Shown: positions 52,476-60,212 of the stretch, in pieces
How positions within the stretch are numbered: the stretch's first letter is position 1
How the letters are laid out: each line of letters begins with the position of its first letter
The notes under the pieces: generated by a model
The model's database searches: none
What the model was told of the DNA's origin: nothing
What the model saw: the letters and a program-made list of their open reading frames with translations, nothing else
NCBI GenBank assembly: GCA_946623755.1
Contig: CAMORK010000003.1
Coordinates: 1 to 64,000, forward strand
Length of the DNA: 64,000 bases
Reading direction: 5' to 3'
Origin: an uncultured Butyrivibrio sp.
Lineage (GTDB): Bacteria > Bacillota > Clostridia > Lachnospirales > Lachnospiraceae
Position numbers and translations under genes: made by a program

Positions 52476-53920
52476 TAAAAATGACCTCTCTCGTAGAAAT
52501 ATCCCATCATCCTGGCCTGAGTTCTGACGTCAAATCCTGCGGCTTTTAGCTTACCAAGTATGTAATCGGAGCTGCCTGCTCTGTCGCCTATGGAGAATGC
52601 GGCCAAGCGGCTATGGCTGCTTACAGGCTTTTTGCCCGGGACATTTACTGTTTCAAATCCGGTTCCCGCATCAAGTGCATCGATGTCCGGCATATCATCC
52701 GTCTCAAAGACAGACTCCCTTCTCTCCCCTGCAATTGCAGTAAAGGTCTGGTTAACTCTGATCTCCTCCAAAAGAGGATCTGAGTGGTAATCTTCGCGAA
52801 GAAGAAGATCATCTAAGATCTTTCTTGCCCAGTCTCTTGGCTCAGAACTTATGCTCATCATTGATACAAGCTCTGTAACGTTAACTTCCGAAGTCACCGA
52901 ATCAGATACCAGGCACTGAAGTCCTGCTGCCTGAGCTTCAACCACACTTCCGGGAAGCCCTTCATATCTTGACGGGAAGCAGAAGTAGTCCATAGCCTGA
53001 TAGTAGTCGCTGGCATTGGACTTATTGCCTGCAAAGATACAGCGGTCGTAAACATGGAGCTTCTCAGCAAGCTTTTGCATATCCTCCATGAGAGGCCCTT
53101 TTCCCAGCATCAAAAGCCTTATGCGCATCCCGTGGAGCATACTGTACTGATTGAGATCGTCGTTATCAAGAAGCCTGCACAGCTGCGCAAAGACACTTAG
53201 CAAAAACTCATGGTTCTTGGCATACCGAAAGCTCCCCACGTGACCTATCACCAGGGCATTGGACACGCCGAGCTCACCTCTGATCTTTTCTCTTTTCTCA
53301 GGATCATAAGCAAAGTGCTTAAGATCAATGGCATTGGGTATTATCCTTACAGCACCGGCCTTTACAAGATCCTCGCCAAATACTGAGAGTCCGGCTTCAG
53401 TTGAGCAGGCAAAGTTATAATCTGTTATGCCTTCCTTCTGAAGAGGCTTTCTGAGTATCCTGGTGGCCATTCCCTTGACTCCGGCATCCACTCCTGCGCT
53501 TCTTGCATGTGCGATGCAGATGGGAACACCTGCCTTTTTGGCAATCGGAAGATATATGGCCGCGGTACTGGTCATGTGCCCCTGAACCACCTTCCACTCA
53601 TTTTTGTGGCTCTCAAAAAACCTCTTTATGGCTGCCTTATACTGCGCCATATTTGTTCCGGTAAACTTAGGAAGGCAGAAAATCCTGCCTCCAAGCTTAT
53701 ATACGCTATTATCAAAATAGTCCGGCTCGCGAACTGCCATGAGTTCATCTGAAGTCGGACTCTTTTTTCCTGTCTTTTCAGGCGAATAATGGACAAGAAA
53801 ATCAAACTGGATCTTATCTCTGTCCATGTTTCTGTACAAATCGATTATTCGGCACTCTGCTCCGCCAACCCCAAGGCCCCCAAGCACGTGGAGTACACGC
53901 ATCTGACCGTAACTTTCCAT
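52475..53920 (-). CDS. Family 4 glycosyltransferase with C-terminal extension
   Basis: GT-B enzyme of 481 residues, about 100 longer than its neighbours. VLHVLGGLGVGGAECRIIDL begins it, and FCFPSRYEGLPGSVVEAQAA is the donor motif near residue 310. The core ends near residue 385. A serine- and aspartate-rich linker (ETDDMPDIDALDAGTG) leads to a short helical end piece (YILGKLKAAGFDVRTQARMM). The N-terminal part resembles capsular GT4 enzymes in the EpsF group. GGAG lies 7 bases before the first ATG. A second ATG six codons later is possible. Confidence 0.9.
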   Translation of the reverse strand: MESYGQMRVLHVLGGLGVGGAECRIIDLYRNMDRDKIQFDFLVHYSPEKTGKKSPTSDELMAVREPDYFDNSVYKLGGRIFCLPKFTGTNMAQYKAAIKRFFESHKNEWKVVQGHMTSTAAIYLPIAKKAGVPICIAHARSAGVDAGVKGMATRILRKPLQKEGITDYNFACSTEAGLSVFGEDLVKAGAVRIIPNAIDLKHFAYDPEKREKIRGELGVSNALVIGHVGSFRYAKNHEFLLSVFAQLCRLLDNDDLNQYSMLHGMRIRLLMLGKGPLMEDMQKLAEKLHVYDRCIFAGNKSNASDYYQAMDYFCFPSRYEGLPGSVVEAQAAGLQCLVSDSVTSEVNVTELVSMMSISSEPRDWARKILDDLLLREDYHSDPLLEEIRVNQTFTAIAGERRESVFETDDMPDIDALDAGTGFETVNVPGKKPVSSHSRLAAFSIGDRAGSSDYILGKLKAAGFDVRTQARMMGYFYERGHF

Positions 53921-53954
53921 CTACTCACTCCGTTCTTATCGGGATGTATTTATA

Positions 53955-54698
53955 CTATCCCTTCAATTTACGTAGCTGAACTGCTATGTATTTGGCCCTG
54001 GCAAGCGCATACTGCTTAACCTGACCAAATGTATTTCTATCCTGCACCTGTCTTGTGAAGAACTCAGAATAGGAAACAACCTTGCCTGACTCAAGCAGGT
54101 CTTTTAACTTATCAAAATCCTTGTCGTCCATGGTGTTGGCATGGTAGACGAAGGTCACTATCCCATCCCCTGTATCCTTAAGAGAATCGCTCCTCTTAAC
54201 TGCGATCGGGTAAAAGATAAAGTCCAGCGCCGAGAAGGGTTCTGTTCCAAAGCCGTCTGTGATGCGGTTAAAACCGTTCTTTTTGAGAGCTGTCAGCGTG
54301 TTTTTATCAAAAGAGTGGGACGGCGCCATGAAGATATCGGTCTCAATACCATTGGTCCTGAGTATCCTCTTGGCCTTTCGGATCATCTCATCCTGTCTCT
54401 CTAAGGGAAGACCTGCAAACTCGCTCTTTCCTCCAATTGGGAAAAGCCCGGGCTCCTTTGTGGTATAGCAGTGCTTGTACCCATGCATTGCAATGATCCA
54501 GCCCCTGTCCCTGAGCTGCCCAATATAGTTCCAGAAATCCTCTCTTGCCGGATTAAGTGAAAGCTTTTCGTCTTTGTTTTTCGGGACCACTCCGATGAGG
54601 GGCGTGATGTTGTGCGCATCCAAAAGGTCTTTGAACCTGTAGAACTTGCCCCAGTCCATATCCGGAGTAATGTCGTCCATTCTGATAGCTATTCGCAT
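53955..54698 (-). CDS. DUF2334 polysaccharide-deacetylase-like protein
   Basis: Protein of about 247 residues. IAIRMDDITPDMDWGKFYRF carries the DD of the NodB-like metal site, WIIAMHGYKHCYTTKEP the His pair, and IFMAPSHSFDKNTLTALKKN a late family block. No signal peptide is seen, so it would act in the cytoplasm, perhaps removing an acetyl group from a sugar precursor, a role that is inferred. The start at 54698 is where the family sequence begins. Its SD is weak, and the frame upstream runs into the structured element at 54722-54896. Confidence 0.82.
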   Translation of the reverse strand: MRIAIRMDDITPDMDWGKFYRFKDLLDAHNITPLIGVVPKNKDEKLSLNPAREDFWNYIGQLRDRGWIIAMHGYKHCYTTKEPGLFPIGGKSEFAGLPLERQDEMIRKAKRILRTNGIETDIFMAPSHSFDKNTLTALKKNGFNRITDGFGTEPFSALDFIFYPIAVKRSDSLKDTGDGIVTFVYHANTMDDKDFDKLKDLLESGKVVSYSEFFTRQVQDRNTFGQVKQYALARAKYIAVQLRKLKG

Positions 54699-54721
54699 AT
54701 AAATTCCATACTTTGTCACAT

Positions 54722-54896
54722 TTATGATGATATACGGATTGCTCCACTGCGTTCTCGCAATCCTACAAGTATTCGGAAATCGAATCACTCATTCCTCGTG
54801 ATTCTTTTTTCCTCATCCTTGTTCGGTCTTCAAGGTCATGTAAATTATCATGCAAGCATGAAATTTTCATGACTTTGAATCCCTATATCATCATAA
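54722..54896. repeat. Structured intergenic element, copy B
   Basis: A 175-base element bounded by the perfect 13-base inverted repeat TTATGATGATATA / TATATCATCATAA. Inside, in plus-strand order, are GGATTGC...GCAATCC (P3), the linker TACAAGTATTCGGAA, GAATCAC...GTGATTC (P2), and the linker TTCCTCATCCTTGTT. TTCAAGGTCATG / CATGACTTTGAA then forms the long stem (P1), capped by CATGCAAGCATG, and the element ends in CCC. The order and linkers match copy A. The right arm covers the last codon and stop of the epimerase gene. Confidence 0.85.
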
Positions 54897-55865
54897 GTTT
54901 TTCTTGTACCAGTCAATCGCAAGCTCTATGCCTGCCTTAAAATCATAGGATGGATCGTAGCCCAGGTTCGTCCTTGCCTTGGTGATATCAGCGTTTGAAT
55001 CCCTGATATCTCCTGCTCTCGGAGGTCCGAAGATTGGCTCTACATCCATTCCCAAAGCATCTGTCAAGTGATGATATACATCGATGAGGAACTCTCTTCC
55101 GCCTGCCCCGATGTTATATGCTTCTCCGGCAACATCGGATGAAGCAAGACATGCACGAAGATTGCCTTCGATTACGTTGTCCACATAAGTAAAGTCCCTG
55201 GACTGCTTGCCGTCTCCGTTGATGGTAGGAGTCTCGCCGTTCATGAGCTGGCGAAGGAACTTGGGGATAACGGCTGCATAAGCGCCGTTTGGATCCTGTC
55301 TTCTTCCGAATACGTTGAAGTATCTAAGGCCATAAGTATCAAGACCGTAGAGCTTCTTGTAGAGTTTACCGTACTCCTCGTCTGTCTTCTTGGTAAGAGC
55401 ATAGGGTGAAAGAACATTGCCCTCCTGTCCCTCTTTCTTGGGAAGGGTTGTTGAATCACCGTAAACAGATGAGCTTGATGCGTAGACAAATTTCTTGACT
55501 CCGTTCTGTCTTGAAGCCTCCATCATGTTGAGGGTTCCTCTGATATTGATCTCCTCGTATAAAAGAGGCATCTCAATACTTCTTGGAACGCTGCCCCATG
55601 CAGCTTCGTTGAGAACGTAGTCCACTCCCTTTGTGGCCTCCATGCAGGCATCAAGGTCTCTGATGTCCTTCTCGATGAAGGTGAACTTCGGATTCTCCAT
55701 AAAGGGCTGAATATTTTCAATATGTCCTGTTGAGAGATTGTCCATACATCTTACTGTGTAGCCCATATCAAGAAGGGCCTCACATATATTTGATCCGATA
55801 AAGCCCGCTCCGCCTGTTACCAGGAATACTGAATCAGCGGGGAATTTTAACTCTTTGTAACTCAT
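54891..55865 (-). CDS. WbpP-like UDP-N-acetylhexosamine C4-epimerase
   Basis: Extended SDR enzyme of 324 residues. VTGGAGFIGSNICEALL is the NAD-binding loop, SSSVYG and YALTKK supply the catalytic Ser and Y-x3-K. EAAWGSVPRSIEMP is characteristic of WbpP/Gne enzymes that take UDP-GlcNAc to UDP-GalNAc, as opposed to strict UDP-Glc epimerases. It lies next to a WbpO-like dehydrogenase, and together they would give UDP-GalNAcA. AAAGGAAAA precedes the ATG. Its last codons fall inside the arm of the structured element. Confidence 0.88.
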   Translation of the reverse strand: MSYKELKFPADSVFLVTGGAGFIGSNICEALLDMGYTVRCMDNLSTGHIENIQPFMENPKFTFIEKDIRDLDACMEATKGVDYVLNEAAWGSVPRSIEMPLLYEEINIRGTLNMMEASRQNGVKKFVYASSSSVYGDSTTLPKKEGQEGNVLSPYALTKKTDEEYGKLYKKLYGLDTYGLRYFNVFGRRQDPNGAYAAVIPKFLRQLMNGETPTINGDGKQSRDFTYVDNVIEGNLRACLASSDVAGEAYNIGAGGREFLIDVYHHLTDALGMDVEPIFGPPRAGDIRDSNADITKARTNLGYDPSYDFKAGIELAIDWYKKNL

Positions 55866-55950
55866 ATTTTTCCTTTCATATAAAGCGATTATACGGATTG
55901 CCGATAAATAAGGAAGTTCTGCTCTCGCTGCGCTCGCCAGAACACGCGCG

Positions 55951-55984
55951 CACTAGGCTCAACAAAACTTCGCCAAGTGCTTAC
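55951..55984. repeat. CACTAGG...CCAAGTG hairpin repeat, single copy
   Basis: This stretch matches 60132-60165 at 28 of 34 positions. CACTAGG and CCAAGTG pair with one mismatch. It covers the stop codon of the dehydrogenase gene. Just left of it, GTTCTG (55916-55921) and CAGAAC (55938-55943) form another hairpin. The bases CGGATTGC near 55894 look like one border of the structured element, but no partner arm is found. Confidence 0.6.
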
Positions 55985-57297
55985 AGCCGCCAGTAGTCGT
56001 ATTCAGGAGCAGCAAACTCATTCATATTGTAGATGCCCTTGATATCAAGGAATACCTTGGTCTTGTGAGATGCATTAAAGAACTTTGCAATGTCATCTGC
56101 CTTGTAATCCTTGAAGTCCTCGTGAGCAACAGCAACAATGACAGCATCCATGTCCTTGACAGACTCAAGAGAATCAAAAGTAATGCCGTAGAGTCTCTTG
56201 GCTTCGTCAGAATCAGCCTGGGGATCTACAACTACAGGTGTAATTCCATACTCGCCGAGCTCGTTGTAAATATCTATAACCTTGGTGTTACGTGTATCAG
56301 GGCAGTTCTCCTTGAAGGTAAATCCAAGGATTGCAACCCTGGCATTCTTGACCTGAATGTCATTGGCGATGAGTCTCTTAACCAGTGACTCGGCAATGTA
56401 CTTGCCCATATCGTCATTTATACGTCTTCCGGAAAGGATGATCTGTGAGTGATATCCAAGCTCCTCAGCCTTATATGTGAGGTAGTAAGGATCAACACCG
56501 ATGCAGTGTCCGCCTACAAGACCCGGGAAGAAGTGAAGGAAATTCCACTTTGTTCCTGCTGCCTCGAGAACGCTCTTTGTATCGATTCCCATGCGATGGA
56601 AGATCATAGAGAGCTCATTCATGAAGGCGATATTGATATCACGCTGTGAATTCTCGATGACCTTGGCTGCCTCTGCAACCTTGATGGACTGAGCCTTGTA
56701 AACACCTGCAAGAGCAACAAGGCTGTAAACCTTGGCTACCTGCTCAAGTGTCTCCTCATCCATACCGGATACGATCTTGGTGATGGTATCAAGTCTGTGA
56801 ACCTTGTCGCCAGGGTTGATACGCTCAGGTGAATAACCAATCTTGAAATCAACTCCGCACTTAAGTCCTGACTCTGCTTCAAGAATAGGAACGCAGATAT
56901 CCTCTGTAACTCCGGGATAAACTGTTGACTCATATACAACTATTGAACCCTTTGTAAGGTACTTACCAAGTGTATGGCTTGCTCCCTCAACCGGTGTAAG
57001 ATCCGGTGTGTGATCGTCATTGACAGGTGTGGGAACTGCCACTACGTGGAACTTGCACTCGCGGAGCTTCTCAGGATCTGCTGTAAACTCTACGCTTGTC
57101 TCCTTGATAGCGTCATCTCCAACCTCTCTTGTAGGGTCAATCCCTCTCTTATAGAGCTCAACCTTTTCTGCATTAAAGTCATATCCGACAACCTTGATCT
57201 TCTTGGCATAGGCAACTGCAATGGGCATACCTACGTATCCAAGTCCAACAAGTGAGAGTTTCTCTTCTCCTGCAAGGAGCTTCTCATATAAATCCAT
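55981..57297 (-). CDS. WbpO/TviB-like UDP-sugar dehydrogenase
   Basis: UDP-glucose/GDP-mannose dehydrogenase family protein of about 438 residues. LSLVGLGYVGMPIAVAYAKK is the N-terminal NAD site, VVYESTVYPGVTE a family block and VGGHCIGVDPYYLTYKA holds the catalytic Cys (about residue 265). AILGFTFKENCPDTRNTK begins the C-terminal domain. The YKAEELGYHSQIILSGRRIND stretch fits the WbpO/TviB branch that oxidises UDP-GalNAc or UDP-GlcNAc to the uronic acid. The start at 57297 has GGAGG 8 bases before it. It is partnered with the epimerase that follows. Confidence 0.9.
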   Translation of the reverse strand: MDLYEKLLAGEEKLSLVGLGYVGMPIAVAYAKKIKVVGYDFNAEKVELYKRGIDPTREVGDDAIKETSVEFTADPEKLRECKFHVVAVPTPVNDDHTPDLTPVEGASHTLGKYLTKGSIVVYESTVYPGVTEDICVPILEAESGLKCGVDFKIGYSPERINPGDKVHRLDTITKIVSGMDEETLEQVAKVYSLVALAGVYKAQSIKVAEAAKVIENSQRDINIAFMNELSMIFHRMGIDTKSVLEAAGTKWNFLHFFPGLVGGHCIGVDPYYLTYKAEELGYHSQIILSGRRINDDMGKYIAESLVKRLIANDIQVKNARVAILGFTFKENCPDTRNTKVIDIYNELGEYGITPVVVDPQADSDEAKRLYGITFDSLESVKDMDAVIVAVAHEDFKDYKADDIAKFFNASHKTKVFLDIKGIYNMNEFAAPEYDYWRL

Positions 57298-57320
57298 TGT
57301 ATTTCCTCCAAATTCAAACA

Positions 57321-58421
57321 TTACGCTGTAATGTCTTTTATCTCTTCAATATACGTCAATATTATACTACGCCTGTCAAACTTCTGCTCGACCAGTGTTC
57401 TTGCAGCTTTGCCCATGTCAGCCCTGGCAGCTGTGTCCAGATTCATGAACTTTTCAAGCGCTTCGATAAGTGCCTCTTTGCTTCTGGGACTAAAGAGTAT
57501 TCCCGATACGCCGTCATCGACCACTTCCCGGCATCCGCTGATATTCGATGCAATAACCGGCCTTCCTGTAGCTGCTGCCTCCATAAGGACATTGCTCATT
57601 CCCTCGTGGTAGGATGGATGAACTATCGCATCAGCTTCCTTCATATACGGATGAATGTCTTTCTGATAAGGAATAACCTTGAGATATCCTTCAGCCACCG
57701 CCTTATCCGCGATCGGCTTAAATTCATCCTCGCAGTATCCGACCGCAGCAAAAGACACCTTACCTTTGTACTTCTCATGGAGAGCCTTTGCAGCTTCGAT
57801 GTACTCATTAGAGCCCTTCTCAGTCATAAGTCGTCCTATATAAAGAAATCTTGTGACAGCGTCTGTGTGTCCCGGAAAAGCTTCCTTTGTGTGTTTATCA
57901 AGGTTTACTCCGGAGCCGTTTACAGTGACATGTTTTACAGCTCTTATGCCATGACTTTCAAATATCTTTCTGTTTTCATCATTCTGGAAAAAGAGACATG
58001 AGCACTTCTTAAGCGATATCTTATACATGGCAACTATAAGCTTTAAGAGCACTCCTCCTCTCTCAAAGGTGGTCCCAAGTCCCGTGATAGTTGAAACATA
58101 GGGAACCTTCATCCTTCTGCACACATATCCGCCATATATATTGGGCTTTATGGTGTAGGTGATGACCACGTCAGGTTTTTCCTTTTTTATGAGACTCTTA
58201 TAAGCGCGCAAAAGAGCCATATCCTGAATTGGATTGACTCCGCGTCTGTTGATGTCAGTGTGTACTACCCTGCATCCCTCATCCTTTAGTTCTTTTACCT
58301 TAAGTTCATCCGGAAGACTTATCACTATCTCATAGCCTTCCTCCATGAGCCCCACAAGGAGCTCATTTCGAAAGTCATACAGTCCGCTGGATGAATTCAC
58401 CAAAATCAGTGCCTTAGGCAT
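57321..58421 (-). CDS. Family 4 glycosyltransferase (PglA/WbpJ-like)
   Basis: GT-B enzyme of 366 residues. ALILVNSSSGLYDFRNELLV is the opening typical of the PglA/WbpJ/Cap1F branch, which adds the second sugar to a lipid-linked bacillosamine-like sugar. TITGLGTTFERGG and IVHPSYHEGMSNVLMEAAAT with the E-x7-E motif follow. Its place next to the PglC-like initiating enzyme supports a role in the second transfer step. GGAG lies before the ATG, and 23 bases separate its stop from the dehydrogenase start. Confidence 0.9.
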   Translation of the reverse strand: MPKALILVNSSSGLYDFRNELLVGLMEEGYEIVISLPDELKVKELKDEGCRVVHTDINRRGVNPIQDMALLRAYKSLIKKEKPDVVITYTIKPNIYGGYVCRRMKVPYVSTITGLGTTFERGGVLLKLIVAMYKISLKKCSCLFFQNDENRKIFESHGIRAVKHVTVNGSGVNLDKHTKEAFPGHTDAVTRFLYIGRLMTEKGSNEYIEAAKALHEKYKGKVSFAAVGYCEDEFKPIADKAVAEGYLKVIPYQKDIHPYMKEADAIVHPSYHEGMSNVLMEAAATGRPVIASNISGCREVVDDGVSGILFSPRSKEALIEALEKFMNLDTAARADMGKAARTLVEQKFDRRSIILTYIEEIKDITA

Positions 58422-58439
58422 TTGATCATCTCCGTTTAT

Positions 58440-59423
58440 TTATCTTGCGAGCCTTGAATCAGGTTCTATCATCAGCTCGTTATATTTCATCATAAATACG
58501 CCATCTCTGTAATCACCGATATTCACAAGGTTTTCCTTGCCCTCGAGGTTATTGATGATCTGCCTGGGGAAGTTTACTCCGCACTCATAGGCGTGAGGGT
58601 ATCCACCACCAAACCTCGGATTGACCTCGGATAAATACCATGTGTCGTTTTCTTCATCATAGAAAAGATCTATATCGATCATTCCGCGATAGCCGACAGC
58701 CTCAACGAAGTTTGCCAGCTTCATAAACAGTGTGTCGCACTTGCATGACACAGACTTATCCGTCTCACCTGCTCTCATCTTGATCTTCTTTTTGAGGAAG
58801 ATCGATGTGCACATGCCCGTAATCATATCGATGTAGACATCTGCTCCGTACTCCTGGCCCTTCATGTACTCCTGGATCATAAGGCCGTCATAGTCATGGA
58901 AAAGAGCTGTCAGCATCTCTTTTGACCTGACCTCATTGATGTTTATTGAAGCACTTCCCTTCTGCGGCTTTACAAATATCGGGTAATCGATCTCCCCGTC
59001 AGCCCTTGAAGCTTCAAAGGATTCAATGGAAGCATAGCATCTTGCTGTCGGTATGCCGAGCTTTTGAAGCATGTCATACATCCTGAACTTATCAAGGCTT
59101 GTCTCACACAGCTCATAGGATGATACGATGGGTGTCACCCCGATTTCAAGAAATCTGTCTGCATTTTTGGCAATAAGAGAAAGCTCCGGGTCGATAAGAC
59201 TAAGCACCCCTTTTATATCCTCTTTCTTGCAGATCTTTAAGATCTCATCTATATAGTCAGGAGAATCAATCCTTGGAACAACGTATGCCTTATCTGCTTC
59301 GTAAATGGCCGGGCCCAAATTTGAGCAGTCGGTAGCGATCACCCTTCCCGCCATCTCACGTTTGAAATACTGAACAACCTTATTTCTTGTTCCTGCACTA
59401 AGGATTAAAATGTTTGTTCCCAT
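58440..59423 (-). CDS. ATP-grasp ligase of the glycan locus
   Basis: ATP-grasp enzyme of 327 residues in the carbamoyl-phosphate-synthase-like branch. NILILSAGTRNKVVQYFKRE is the N-terminal Rossmann part. YPIFVKPQKGSASININ contains the ATP-grasp Lys, MIQEYMKGQEYGADVYID the adenine-binding turn, and WYLSEVNPRFGGGYPHAYEC the metal-binding E-x-N-P-R. It joins a carboxylate to an amine or another nucleophile using ATP. It lies between the PglC-like and GT4 genes, where Campylobacter-type loci have an acetyltransferase (PglD). A likely task is attaching an acyl or amino acid group to a 4-amino sugar. GGAGG precedes the ATG. Confidence 0.85.
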   Translation of the reverse strand: MGTNILILSAGTRNKVVQYFKREMAGRVIATDCSNLGPAIYEADKAYVVPRIDSPDYIDEILKICKKEDIKGVLSLIDPELSLIAKNADRFLEIGVTPIVSSYELCETSLDKFRMYDMLQKLGIPTARCYASIESFEASRADGEIDYPIFVKPQKGSASININEVRSKEMLTALFHDYDGLMIQEYMKGQEYGADVYIDMITGMCTSIFLKKKIKMRAGETDKSVSCKCDTLFMKLANFVEAVGYRGMIDIDLFYDEENDTWYLSEVNPRFGGGYPHAYECGVNFPRQIINNLEGKENLVNIGDYRDGVFMMKYNELMIEPDSRLAR

Positions 59424-59437
59424 ATCCGGCCTCCATA

Positions 59438-60082
59438 TTATTTTTCAAGTTTGCCTGTTCTCTCAAGTCTCTCTTTTCTTATCTGAGCAAAATTACCTTC
59501 TGTAGCATTTGTATCCTCAGCCACCTGTTCAGAGTGTCCAAATACTGTCTTAAATGTCATGGCAATAACTTTTAAGTCCATTAAGAAGCTTAAGTTCTCC
59601 ACATAGGTAGCATCCAGTTCAAACCTTGTGTCCCAGTCGACGGTGTTTCTTCCGCTTGCCTGGGCAAGTCCTGTAAGTCCGGGCCTTACCGTGTGGCGGA
59701 GCTTCTCCCTCTCTGTGTAGTAGGGAAGATACTCAACAAGGAGCGGCCTTGGACCTATAAAACTCATATCACCTTTTAGTATGCAAAAGATCTCCGGAAG
59801 CTCATCAAGACTAGTTTTTCTGAGAAGTTTGCCAAACTTTGTAAGCCTGTCCTTATCCGGAAGGAGCTTTCCGTTTTCATCCTTCTCAGCTGTCATGGTC
59901 CTGAACTTGTACATGTTAAAGATCTTTTCACCCTTGCCGGGACGGGGCTGTTTAAAAAGCACCGGGCTTCCCAGTTTGACCCTTACCAGGATGGCCAGGA
60001 TCAGGTACAGCCAGCAAAAGCACACAATGATGATCAGGGATATCAGTATGTCCAGCAAGCGCTTTATGAAATTTTTATACAT
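59438..60082 (-). CDS. PglC-like phosphoglycosyl transferase
   Basis: Monotopic phosphoglycosyl transferase of 214 residues that starts glycan assembly by moving a sugar-1-phosphate to undecaprenyl phosphate. One re-entrant membrane helix (residues 8-33) is followed by PRPGKGEKIFNMYKFRTM and SLDELPEIFCILKGDMSFIG. The Asp93-Glu94 dyad in the latter is at the same numbering as in PglC. VRPGLTGLAQASGRN is the C-terminal block. The short form, without an N-terminal multi-helix domain, matches PglC more than WbaP. The SD GAGGAG precedes the ATG. The preferred sugar would be the product of the PglF/PglE-like enzymes. Confidence 0.95.
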   Translation of the reverse strand: MYKNFIKRLLDILISLIIIVCFCWLYLILAILVRVKLGSPVLFKQPRPGKGEKIFNMYKFRTMTAEKDENGKLLPDKDRLTKFGKLLRKTSLDELPEIFCILKGDMSFIGPRPLLVEYLPYYTEREKLRHTVRPGLTGLAQASGRNTVDWDTRFELDATYVENLSFLMDLKVIAMTFKTVFGHSEQVAEDTNATEGNFAQIRKERLERTGKLEK

Positions 60083-60099
60083 TCTAACTCCTCTGTTCT

Positions 60100-60212
60100 A
60101 TACCTCAGCAAGTGCTCTGCTCTGGGATTCTCACTAGGCTCGCCAATACCTCGCCAAGTGTTCACCCATGGCTCGCACTAGCTTCGAAAATACCTCAGCA
60201 AGTGCTCTGCTC
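60100..60212. repeat. Tandem ~45-base hairpin repeat, 2.5 copies
   Basis: ATACCTCAGCAAGTGCTCTG starts an exact 23-base match between 60100-60122 and 60190-60212, with a variant unit at 60146-60167, so the period is 44-46 bases. Between them lie CACTAGG...CCAAGTG-type pairs. The last unit contains the final five codons and stop of the aminotransferase gene. A related single copy is at 55951-55984. Confidence 0.8.

Noticed and set aside
57252..58001. Plus-strand open frame of 249 codons opposite a GT4 gene
   Set aside because: It is antisense to an unmistakable glycosyltransferase. It has no SD and no protein-like pattern.
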